From Ascaphus truei (Eukaryota; Chordata; Amphibia; Anura; Ascaphidae), in assembly GCA_036426205.1 (NCBI GenBank), contig WSYH01000212.1:1-64000 (forward strand): a DNA stretch of 64,000 bases, in the 5' to 3' direction. Positions 55,093-64,000 of this stretch are shown here, piece after piece. The stretch's first letter is position 1, and each line of letters begins with the position of its first letter. Under the pieces are notes generated by a model. It was not told the origin of the DNA. It saw only the letters and a list, made by a program, of their open reading frames with translations, and searched no databases. The translations under genes were made by a program, and so were the position numbers.

Positions 55093-57550
55093 TTACAAGA
55101 AATGGACCAGTTCCCAGTCTACATTTAATCCAGAGGGGTGGAGACTATTCATACAGTAGATCCACATCATTTCTCTTTTATTCAACTGTTTTAGTCTGTC
55201 CCCTCCCCTCTTTGCCACTGGTACGTGTTCCAGGCCTGAAAAAGAAAACCCCTCAAGTCCACCCTTAGGGCACATATTAAAGTGTCTTGGAACGGGGTGC
55301 AACGTGTCATTTTTCTTTATAAGCCGCACGTGCTCTTGGATTCTGAGCTTTAAAGCTCTTGTTGTGCGTCCGATATAAATCATGTTGCACCTACACGTAA
55401 TCATATACACCACGTAGCTGGTGTTGCAGTTGATGAATGTCTGTATTTTTTTGGTTCCCTTTGGTTTAATACATTTAATCTCTTTCAATGCATTTGAATA
55501 TTGGCAGATATTACACCGGCTGCATTTGTAGAAACCTTTAGGTATGTTTCGTATGCCATCGGAAACCTTTGATGAAAACAGACTCGGTGATAGATACGCT
55601 GCCACAGATTTAGCTTTGCGGAAAACTAGTTTTGGCCCTTTCTCAGTGATTGATTTAAGATCTTGGTCTAGTTTAAGCGTGTCCCAGTGTTTCTCCACTA
55701 TTGATCTAATAATGTGTGATTGTTTACTCTGCTGTGTAATGAAGAGTGGTAATGGTATACCACCCTCCTTACCCCACTGATTCCTTCTGCCAGCATTTGT
55801 GGAGAGTAGATCCTCTCTCTTCATGCTCTTAACCAGAGCTAGAGTGTCTAAAAGCTCTTGTTCTTTGTATCCTCTCTCCACAAATCTTGCAACCAGTTTT
55901 TTTGACTGTACTTCAAAATTCTCTTCCGTGGAGCACAATCTTTTTAAGCGCATTAATTGTCCCTTGGGTATGCCCCTCTTTAGTGGTGCAGCATGATTGC
56001 TGCTTGCCATCAGATAAGTGTTCCTCGAATTGGGCTTCCTGTACACATCGGTCTGAATCTCTCCCTCCATGTCTATATAAATCATAAGGTCTAAATAACA
56101 AATGTGGTGAATACTGTGATCATATGTGAAGTGTAAATTATAATCATTAATATTTAAAGACTGGATAAAAGTATCCAGAGCATGTGCATCACCCTCCCAA
56201 ACAAAAATAAGATCATCTATATAGCGTCTATAAAAGATGATGTGGTTCCTATACATATTTTGATCACCGTAAATAAAAAGTGATTCCCATAGTCCCATAA
56301 AAAGATTCGCGTACGAAGGTGCAAATGACGTGCCCATAGCTGTGCCTATAAGTTGTAAATAAAATTGTGCATCATAACAGAAATAATTGTGTGTGAGTAA
56401 AAAAGTGATGGATTCAATAAGGAAAACACACAGTGCAGGGGAGAGATCAGATTCATTCAAAAAGTGTTGAGCAGCCTCTATGCCTTGTCTATGGCTAATG
56501 ATGGTGTACAGAGATTGCACATCCATCGTTACCCATATACAGTTATGGTTCCATTGTATAAATTTCAAATCCTCAATGAGGTCTCTTGAGTCCTTGATAA
56601 AGGAGGGTAGACTTAGCACTAGAGGCTGCAAAAATGATTCAACATAACGTGATAAACCATCTCCCAAAGATCCAATGCCCGACACAATCGGCCTACCCGG
56701 CGGATGCGTCAGGGTCTTATGGATCTTTGGGAGATGGTAAAAAATAGGTGTGACAGGATGTTGTGTGTACAGGAAGCCCAACTCTTTAGGATTGAGGACA
56801 TATAATACCTCACCAAGTTCGAGGAGTGTTTTCAACTCCCCGAGGAACCCTTGTGTAGGATCTGTTTTCAGTTTTTTGTAGGACACTGTATCTCCCAGTT
56901 GTCTGAGGGATTCTCTATTGTAGTCCTCCGAGGACTGGACGACTATTGCTCCTCCTTTGTCTGCTTTTTTTATTATGATGGATTTATCTTTTTGGAGTCT
57001 CAATAGCTCCCGTCTCTCAGACCTCGTTAGATTATCACTGTAACTCTTATCAATTTCAAATCCCTCAGCTAACATTTTCAGGTCCCTTTCCACTAGTTTT
57101 TCAAACGTGGACACACAAGGGCCTTTGGATTGATTGGCGCAAAAGATAGATCTTTTCCTAAATTGTGTGTGTTCGTGTTTGAAGAAATCAGTGGGGGGAT
57201 CATTGTTTGGTGTGGCGCTGGATTGTTCATCGAGCAGCCCCTCCAAATCTGTCATAGCACAGTATTCTCTGAATGACCAACCTTTTCTACACATACTCAG
57301 ATTATTCACATCAGTTTTTTCAGAGGTAACATTATCAGGGACTTCCATGGATAGATCCGCTGGACTCTCCTTAAATGAAAAAAACTTTGTTAATGCCAGT
57401 TTACGGGTGAAACACTGCAGATCTATGATAGTGTCAAACAAATGAAAGTTACTCAGGGGGGCGAAGTTTAGCCCCTTATTGAGGAGAGAAAGTTGATCAA
57501 AAGTCAATGTCACATGTGAAATATTGATAACATTGTCCTCTGCTAACTGT
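55093..57550 (-). CDS. PLE-H polyprotein: RT, Cys linker, GIY-YIG
   Basis: An uninterrupted frame whose last 806 codons run from 57513 to the stop at 55093. Numbering from the GTG at 57513: conserved block CFTRKLALTKFF 34-45; KKADKGGAIVV 182-192; LPKIHKTLTHPPGRPIVSG 261-279; TMDVQSLYTII 329-339; GTAMGTSFAPSYANLFMG 390-407; active-site YIDD 431-434; linker YKCSRCNIC 662-670; GIY-YIG core VVYMITCRCNMIYIGRTTR 701-719 with the Glu of QEH at 727; terminal LHPSGLN. No ATG opens it. The frame stays open upstream to about 57556, where it meets the upstream frame offset by one base, so the two were one protein. This is the best-preserved PLE here. It would reverse-transcribe the element RNA and nick target DNA. 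Confidence 0.92.
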
Positions 57551-58520
57551 ATTTTTTCCTTTTTGTTGCACCTCTCTGTAGGTCCCCACTTCCTCTTGGA
57601 CCTCCGCGTCCTAAAAAAGCGGGTGAAGAGGATGAGGTAGATGGTCCCGTATCCTCATCATGTGTATGTGCATTGGTATTCGTTCGACCTCCAGCGGATG
57701 AGTCTCTGTAGACTCCACCTGTGCTTTTTTTCTTCCATATATCCTCACTCTTGTCAAAGGATACTGTATGACTTCTATTTTCTCCCTCTGAGTTATCTGA
57801 ATCTGCACTGGACACTTCCGTATACTTATTTTTTAAGATTGATTTTTTGGGGTGGGAAGATCCCCTATCTTTCCCACTAGGTTTATTTTGTGGGGATTTG
57901 GATCTGCCCCTGGGGCGGTTCGTATTTTGACTAGGATTTCTTTCCCAGAAGTAGACCTGTTTTTTTATATAATCCTGTTTGTCCCTTTCAAACTTTATCT
58001 GCTTTTTCTCCAGGATAGTTTTTTCTACTTCGTCTACATTCTGGGACAAAATAATGTCATTACTGCCAAAATGCTCCATTTTACTAAAGGGCCTCAGTTG
58101 AATTTTTAGCTCTTTGATGTCTTTTTCTAAAATAGACCTTTCTTCATTCTTGTGAGCTATTATCAGTCCTATTAGTTTAAAGGAGCATTCATCCAGTACT
58201 GCCCTCCACTTATTCTCAAATTCTTTACTGGCAAACCCAAAGGTGGGCGATTTTTTAATTCTGAGACCCCGTGGTATTCTATTAACTCTGCTATAATTCT
58301 CTAACGATGTGATGTCCCACCATAGCCTAATGTTCAAAGATAGGAGATTTTCCAATCTCTGAAAGTAGGTAACCAGGTCAGATGGTTCCTCACAGCTTAT
58401 ATTCCCACTCTCATCAAATATATGCTGAGCCTTTCTGCTCCGCTTGGTGTGGTCACCGCACCTAAACACATATGTATCAGTGCCTTCCTCTTGGGGAGCT
58501 TCTTCAGGGAATTCTTCCAT
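57543..58520 (-). CDS. PLE-H N-terminal region (frame-shifted from RT)
   Basis: First ATG at 58520 (MEEFPEEAPQEEGTDTYVFR), with open sequence also upstream. It contains LWWDITSLENYSRVNRIPRG, a probable coiled-coil-like charged stretch (ILEKDIKELKIQL, KKQIKFERDKQDYIKKQ), and a Ser/Lys-rich segment with RPRGRSKSPQNKPSG that could bind nucleic acid. It ends at a TAG at 57543 directly after an A-run. PLE-C has a similar N-terminal block (LWWEITTMENYCRVKRIPRG-like) near 22.1 kb. The A-run is six long here and seven in PLE-G, so a one-base loss separates it from the RT frame. Confidence 0.85.
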   Translation of the reverse strand: MEEFPEEAPQEEGTDTYVFRCGDHTKRSRKAQHIFDESGNISCEEPSDLVTYFQRLENLLSLNIRLWWDITSLENYSRVNRIPRGLRIKKSPTFGFASKEFENKWRAVLDECSFKLIGLIIAHKNEERSILEKDIKELKIQLRPFSKMEHFGSNDIILSQNVDEVEKTILEKKQIKFERDKQDYIKKQVYFWERNPSQNTNRPRGRSKSPQNKPSGKDRGSSHPKKSILKNKYTEVSSADSDNSEGENRSHTVSFDKSEDIWKKKSTGGVYRDSSAGGRTNTNAHTHDEDTGPSTSSSSPAFLGRGGPRGSGDLQRGATKRKKYS

Positions 58521-58898
58521 AATTAAATAGTGTAAATAATGGCCGTTAGTCCAAACAACAAATGTCTTGATGAGAAAAAACTCCAATGATCAATGTGAAC
58601 ACTTATATGCATAAAAAAAGACTTTTCCTTCATATATGAAAAAAATATAGTTATAGTATGCACAATGCCCACCAATGCCAGGTCATGATATGATAATAAT
58701 AAAGTCCATATGTTATGCCATGGTTAACATGAGCTACCACAATATCTCTTAGAAGAGGGTGAGTAAGGGGATGACCCCTAAATTGGGTGCTCTAAAGAAA
58801 ACCTTGCTGGCAAGTCTGAATTGTTTCTTAATATTAAGCAAGCGGAGTACTCTGTCACCTGAGGTGTACGGTAGTGAAATATAGGCAGTAAGCAGTAA
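58521..58898 (-). mobile_element. PLE-H 5' region, truncated
   Basis: Matches 47270-47640 of PLE-G in reverse complement and stops at gcagtaagcagtaag near 58898. PLE-G continues about 230 bp further 5'. It adjoins module P. Confidence 0.75.
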
Positions 58899-59155
58899 GT
58901 GTACAGGAGCGGACACCGAATTGCTGCTATCCAATGCTGGTTAGCTACTTCTGACCTCGTTGTGCCAGCAACCACCGTGAGCTATCATGCACAAGGAAAA
59001 AACAGAGACCGGAAAAAGGCACCAAGGGTAACAAACGCGTAAGTTTATTTATAAAACTTAACAAAAAAAATATAGAAAACTGTACTGTACATCTACAGTA
59101 CAATTCTGTATCTACTGTAATACTGTTGTTATTTCTGTTGATTTATATTAGCCTC
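58890..59155. repeat. Module P, copy 1
   Basis: caggagcggacaccg, tgctatccaatgctg, ctcgttgtgcc, acgcgtaagtttatttat and a (tactgta)-rich end. About 260 bp repeat directly at 61505-61770. A short inverted piece lies at 43640-43695. No coding sequence. Confidence 0.8.
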
Positions 59156-59159
59156 TACG

Positions 59160-59755
59160 ACAGTTGTTGGACACTGCCAAATTATCAAATGGAAGGAAAT
59201 GTGGGCAGACTCAAGGCATGGGGTCGATTTTAATTTATTGGTGGAGTCAGAAATACAAAAACAGCATTTAATTACAAGGATTTAACGATTTAATCCTTGG
59301 CCAACAAATTCGAATCCATCTACACCACTCATAGCAAAAGTTGCGTGGGACCTTTATTAGAATTGTGAATCTTCCTTCCACAAAACATTTTTGGTGGCAG
59401 GGTGGCAAGGGAGTTAAAAGTGACATTTTAAGTAGGCATCGATCCCTTAATATTAAATAGAAAGACCCGTACTAGTATTAACTACCAAGTAAACAGTGGG
59501 ATGGTGCTCCACACTGGTCAGTCAAGGCACTGCGCCCATTTGTCAGTCCAGAGGCAGCAGTGTACCGACAGGCGGTTTCAAGGGCAACTTGAAAACCGTG
59601 CCTGTTTGCGGCCCTCAGGGACTGGAGTTGTCATGTCCTGTGCAAAAAACAAGGCAACCCAAACATCTCCTTTGTTTAATACACAGCAGGTACTTCGGGC
59701 AAAACAGTACAGTACAATACAGTTCAGCACACCAGTTGGTCTCACTGCCAGTCCT
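59160..59755 (-). repeat. 3' flank of gene G, copy 4 (inverted)
   Basis: Reverse complement of about 45490-46000: aaaacatttttggtggcagg, aagtgacattttaagta, then cactgcgcccatttgtcag and caggacatgacaactcc-type sequence shared with the left copy. Confidence 0.7.
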
Positions 59756-59759
59756 CTCC

Positions 59760-61470
59760 ACATTGTCGCATCCATGGGGCCTATCCTTGCATGGCGCAAA
59801 ACGCCGGATTATGCAGTCTCTAACGCCTCCATTACATTGAATCTGTAACTGTATAAAAGCTGCCGGCATTTTGTTTTTTCTTCACAATGTTTTTATCCCT
59901 TAAATTGGCAGAAGGAACCTTTTTTAATACCCCTAGTAGTTCACCACATCGTAGTTTCGGCTTTGAACACCCCTCGCATACAGACGTGTAGGACTGGGTG
60001 CTTAAAAGGATTATCAGAGGCATACTTGTGGGGTGCACAGAGCACCTCATCACCCTATACTTCTCCCTAAGCGCAGCTTCATATCGCCGCGGTGTGATGT
60101 CCGTGCATACCGTTTCCGATGCGAGCGGGTGTAGTCTTTTGGGAGCTGGTGTGCTTGTGGCGGACGGGCGATGGTCAGGATGTCGGGGAGGAACTTCCTC
60201 CGTCGCGGTCGCCATGGGTTGTGTCCTCCTGGCGTGAGTCTTGACGGGTTGTCCTGTCCTGCTCAACGGCATACATGTACACTACATCTATGCTTGGTGG
60301 AGGGGGGCGCGTGGGATGTAAGTGGTTCGAATGGTGCCCATTCATCACATCCATGGTCACCCTCCTGCTCCGGCGTCGGGGAAACAGGGGCATTATCACC
60401 GGCAATAATGTATTCAGCCCCGGCAATGTTCAGCCTCTATCCGCTCCATCCGTTGCATCCGTTGCTCCATTTGTAGCACCCCGTTGCCTCCAGATGTTAC
60501 CATGGTCTCTGAAGCAGATCTATCATTGCCACACAAATAGAATTCCGCGGAGAGATCCACACGTTATCCCATTTCAGCATCCGGGGTCCAACGATCTGCT
60601 TCTTGTGCTTGTTTCCTGGACATCTGGGGGGATGGTGCACCGGAGGATGAGATGGGGGGTTCCATGGAGAGAAGTCGGTCAATCAATTGAGATGAGGAGG
60701 TGACCTGTGGAATACCCGTATAGGATAAGCGGTAGCGTCGAAGAGGTGTATGGAGAAGGTGACCTTTTGGATTTTCCTTCCGGCCGAGAAAGCAGAGTCG
60801 TCTACGCGAAAGGATACAGTGGACCCTGATTTTTCAGAAGCGTTCAGCGTCGTCAGATGGAACCAGGGGGGGAGAAGATGAGGGTGGGAGAAGACGGGTG
60901 TATGATTTCCGGGACAGCTACGCAGTGTCGTCGAAGCATATCTGAAGTGGTCTGCGTGGTCCTGAGGGTTGGGCTGCCCATATGGGTCGTTTTTGCGTAG
61001 AGACGTTTTACCATATATCTTCTTCACATAATGAGGCTTGACGTCTAAGAAAACCCTATCCTTTGGGTCAGCAGAAGGTTTTCTTTATTGGCCTTAGCCT
61101 GGTCGCTTTGCCCTGGCGTGGCTAACGGCTCCTGCCTTTCGCTTTTTCCAGCATGACAGGCACGGCAGAGAGAGAGGGTTTCTGCGTCATAGAACCGGGG
61201 ATGCCTCCATGGAACAGTGGCACAATTCAGTACAGTATCTGACAAGGGCAAGTTCAGATAAGATCCTTGATTTGGTGGCCCTAATTGCAAGGTGTGTGCC
61301 GCTTTTATCAATGGCGGCCAGTACAGTGTTGAAAGTGGGCGGGGTGATCTTACCGGTATAAAATACCCCATCCATTTTGTTGGATTGACTGCACATAGAA
61401 TACACATCGATAAACATCGAATATACATTCTTGTGTTTGTATTTCTTTCCATTCCACTCGCATCAGATGC
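59760..61470 (-). pseudogene. Unknown spliced gene G, right copy
   Basis: Inverted counterpart of 43735-45485. Acceptor (tttttaacag read on the minus strand) precedes 61470. The first exon 61470-61354 encodes SGMERNTNTRMYIRCL and ends at a GTAAG donor. Middle parts include PHYVKKIYGKTSLRKND, HADHFRYASTTLRSCPGNH and VSFRVDDSAFSAGRK in an open frame at 61027-60683. The C-terminal region has NLRDKNIV, FYTVTDSM and VLRHAR. Frames break repeatedly. Domain identity is uncertain (a faint BEN-like look at the C-terminus). Comparing both copies gives a better idea of the protein than either alone. Confidence 0.5.
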
Positions 61471-61504
61471 CTGTTAAAAAATATTCAAAGACTCACATGC
61501 GAAT

Positions 61505-61770
61505 TAAGGAGATGTCCAGGAGCGGAACACCGATTGCTGCTATCCAATGCTGTGTTAGCTACTTCTTACCTCGTTGTGCCACGCAACCACCCGTGAGCTT
61601 CATGGGCAACAGGACAAAACAGAGACCGTCAAAAGGAGGCACCAAATGGTACCAACGCGTAAGTTTATTTATAGAAACTTAACAAAAAATCTATAAAACG
61701 GTACTGTACTCCTCAGTACAATTCTGTACTACTTTAATACTGTTTTTTTTCTGTTGATTTCTATTACAAC
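61505..61770. repeat. Module P, copy 2
   Basis: Direct repeat of 58890-59155 (caggagcgg, tgctatccaatgctg, accaacgcgtaagtttattt). It lies upstream of gene G, right copy. Confidence 0.8.
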
Positions 61771-62220
61771 AATCCGGTGTTACAGTGTTTGTCTATTATA
61801 TTTCTAGGTAACGCAGTATAATATTTTTTGTCAATTTCAATTATCTTACAACGTTATATACTGTATAGGATGTGTACTGTTCTNNNTTATATTTATATTA
61901 AAACAGTATATTTATTTTGTATATTTATATTTAGTGTACAACAGTATATATATTTTGTCTATTTATATTTATAGTACAGCAGTATACATTTTTTGTATAT
62001 TTCAATTAAACTTACAACGGTATATACTGTATAGGATGTACTGTATATTTATATTTATATTAAAACAGTATATTTATTTTGTATATTTATATTTATAGTA
62101 CAACAGTATATATATTTTGTCTATTTATATTTAATGTACTGTATATTACAACATTACATTTACTGTATATACATTTTATATTGCTGCATATTAATAAAAC
62201 AATATATTTTCTTTACATTG
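61771..62220. repeat. AT-rich tandem repeat with 3-N gap
   Basis: Units of about 150 bp containing tatatttatatttatagtac, acagtatatatattttgtc and atactgtataggatgt are repeated at 61850-62000 and 62025-62150. NNN at 61884-61886 marks an assembly uncertainty within the repeat. Confidence 0.8.
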
Positions 62221-62223
62221 TAG

Positions 62224-63327
62224 GGAGACAACTCTTCTGGTGGACAAAATAAGTGAGGAGAATGATGAGAGGAGGGCATTAAGGGTTAAAAACACTCTGC
62301 AGGAAAAGCACAATCTGACTGTATCCGAGAGCAGCATAAAGAAGATGAGACGCAGCATTGGATGGAAATATGGACGTGTGAGGTGAGTACTGGACAGTAC
62401 AGGAGGTAAAAGTGTTGTTTCGCAAACTGTACTGCACTGTGCCGCAAATTTTTTTTATTCCTTGTCATTACAGAGTGTACCCCATGATACAGGACGCAAA
62501 CAAAATCAAAAAAGTGCTCCAGGCCCAGGCATGGATCGACAGCGGGGAGACTTTCCAGGATTGCATCTTCCCTGATGAGTCTACTGTGTCGCTGGAGAGA
62601 TTTGCACGATTTGCGTTCCACAAAAAAGGCCGCTTATATTTGAAGCCGCGGCCAAAACACCCTGTGAAGCTGCATGTGTGGGGTGCCATCTCTAGGTGTG
62701 GACCGGGATGCATTGTCATCTTTGAAGGTAAAATGTATCAAATATAATGTCACCTAATGCACTGTACTTGACTACAGTAGTGTTGCCTTACCGTACTTTA
62801 TGCACTGTACTGTACTATTGTGCAGTTTTTTGAGCACTTTTCTTCTCTTGCTATAGGAATCATGAATAAAGCTTTCTTCCAAGACAACATTGTGCCCGAG
62901 ATAGTGCAATACATCACACGCGACTTCCCCCATGGTCACCGCTTCTACCAGGACAACGATCCCAAGCACACTGCGTCAACGGCGCATATCCTTGAGCGCG
63001 GCATCAACTAAGTGAAGACGCCAGCGGAGTAAGTGCAGTAGACCGTGTCCCATTTTTGTTCCCCACTGTTTTTAGCTCTATAACCAATTGTCCTTTCTTT
63101 CCAATGACAGGTCGCCAGACTTCAATCCGATCGATATGGTCTGGCATCAGCTGAAGGACCATATCCGGAAAGTGGTGAAACCCTCCAAAAATGACGAGTT
63201 GTTGAAAGGCATACTGAGTTTTTGGAACTATGTACTCACCGTGGAACGCTGCAATAAATATATAGACCATATTGCCACTGTGTTGCCCATTGTCATCGCG
63301 CGTAATGGGCAAGCATCAGGAAAGTAG
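62224..63327 (+). pseudogene. Tc1/mariner-type transposase with three introns
   Basis: Four exons are joined by GT-AG introns that preserve frame: 62224-62382, 62474-62727, 62857-63028 and 63111-63327. They encode VSESSIKKMRRSIGWKYGRV (end of the DNA-binding part), the first catalytic Asp in CIFPDESTVSLE, VKLHVWGAISRCGPGCIVIF, the second Asp in YQDNDPKHTA, and the third acidic residue as D in SPDFNPIDMVWHQLK. About 32 residues lie between the second and third acidic positions. The C-terminus is LPIVIARNGQASGK followed by TAG. A TAA at 63009-63011 replaces the Trp expected after GIN, so the copy is dead. The N-terminal helix-turn-helix is missing or lies upstream unrecognised. The enzyme cuts and joins DNA at TA sites. 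The mariner MITE starting 25 bp downstream may be a relative. Confidence 0.85.
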
Positions 63328-63351
63328 TTCTGTGCTGTAGTATTGTAAGTA

Positions 63352-63698
63352 CTGCACCGACACACTTTATTCGAGCAAATACCCAGTATGTACCTGGCAG
63401 ATACCTGGAATGCGCCGCTCCTCACCTCTGACAAGCCCCGTTGCGTTTGCCTTCCCAGCCTGAGTTCATGCCTGGCTGACGGGCGGCTGATCTGTTAATG
63501 ATAATGATTAGGATTTAATAGGCTGCAATGCTTCGCGTGTCTACCAGATGGCATAAATTCATGAATTGTAATGCAGTATATATATATATACTGTGCAGTA
63601 TTGCAGCCAGCGGGAATAAAATGTCACAAACCTCAATACACCCGGGTATACCCGAATTCGTGGGACTAGCCGAGCTCGAATAAAGTGTGTCGCCAGTG
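63352..63698. mobile_element. Tc1/mariner-type MITE, copy 2
   Basis: 347 bp, flanked by TA (63350-63351 and 63699-63700). Left end CTGCACCGACACACTTTATT, right end AATAAAGTGTGTCGCCAGTG. It is the 14014-14410 element in reverse orientation, with a shorter interior and a tatatatatata core. Confidence 0.87.
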
Positions 63699-63744
63699 TA
63701 CAGTATGATACAGGTAAGTATGGCAAAGATTTTTTCTTTCCAGA

Positions 63745-64000
63745 TAGTAAGAGTAATTTTTATTTTAAAGATATTAAAGAATGTACTGTATTGTATTAAA
63801 AAAATGTGACTGTAAACCATAGTGACTGACAAATATTTTCACACCCTGATGAAATACTGTCTTAGTGTACTCTCAATTCTCACAGTGCTGTGCACATCAG
63901 ATTTACATTTCAAATTCGAGAGGGGATTTTTCAAAGCATTACCGTTCAAACAACAGGCCTCTAAGGGTTGGGGGAGGGGGATGGTGTGATTAGAAGCAGG
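63745..64000 (+). repeat. Module R, copy 2 (runs off the window)
   Basis: Direct repeat of 46650-46890. It follows mariner MITE copy 2 here and module Q at 46.65 kb, so its left junction differs between copies. Confidence 0.8.

Overview
This window looks like repeat-dominated nuclear DNA from a vertebrate, most probably an amphibian (frog-like). The reasons are the mix of abundant Penelope-like retroelements (PLEs) with a GIY-YIG nuclease, L2-type LINEs whose 3' ends read gcgctatataaataaagacataca, a Gmr1-like Ty3/gypsy element, Tc1/mariner and Harbinger MITEs, long AT-rich tracts and spliced GT-AG gene fragments. The species cannot be named from the sequence. No rRNA, tRNA, CRISPR or bacterial-type operon is visible. 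Almost every long open frame belongs to a mobile element. The exceptions are a forkhead-domain exon near 42.4-43.2 kb and an unrecognised multi-exon gene present in two inverted copies.

Layout. 0-4 kb: simple repeats, two PLE terminal regions with hammerhead-ribozyme-like motifs, and a four-copy tandem repeat of about 445 bp. 4-7 kb: decayed PLE (minus). 7-11 kb: an L2 fragment cut by a minus-strand gypsy element, which is itself cut by a 727-bp insert flanked by GCATG. 11-13.5 kb: further PLE ends and AT-rich DNA. 13.5-17 kb: MITEs, fold-back repeats and an L2 scrap. 17-24 kb: two PLEs of one family (minus), one split by a 2-kb insertion with inverted ends. 24.4-34.6 kb: an L2 copy split by a 9-kb block with 330-bp inverted terminal arms; inside it lie a PLE, a Harbinger MITE and an L2 with an 829-codon open frame. 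34.7-40.4 kb: an LTR, then one PLE (plus) interrupted by two solo LTRs and a poly-A retroinsert. 41-64 kb: a mosaic of repeated modules, comprising the forkhead-like exon, two inverted copies of the unknown spliced gene, two PLE copies facing each other in a large inverted repeat centred near 53.05 kb, and a four-exon Tc1/mariner transposase next to a mariner MITE.

How the parts relate. The PLE proteins combine reverse transcriptase, a Cys-rich linker and GIY-YIG endonuclease. Their terminal repeats carry compact hammerhead-like folds, so each PLE remnant here tends to come with a ribozyme motif. Nested insertions give a relative chronology. The points most worth checking are the forkhead-like gene, the hammerhead variants with paired C3U/G8A changes, the intron-containing transposase, and whether the 53-kb inverted repeat is real or an assembly artefact. 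The last matters because its left arm differs from the right mainly by single-base deletions. All coordinates of repeat boundaries were read by eye and may be off by several bases.
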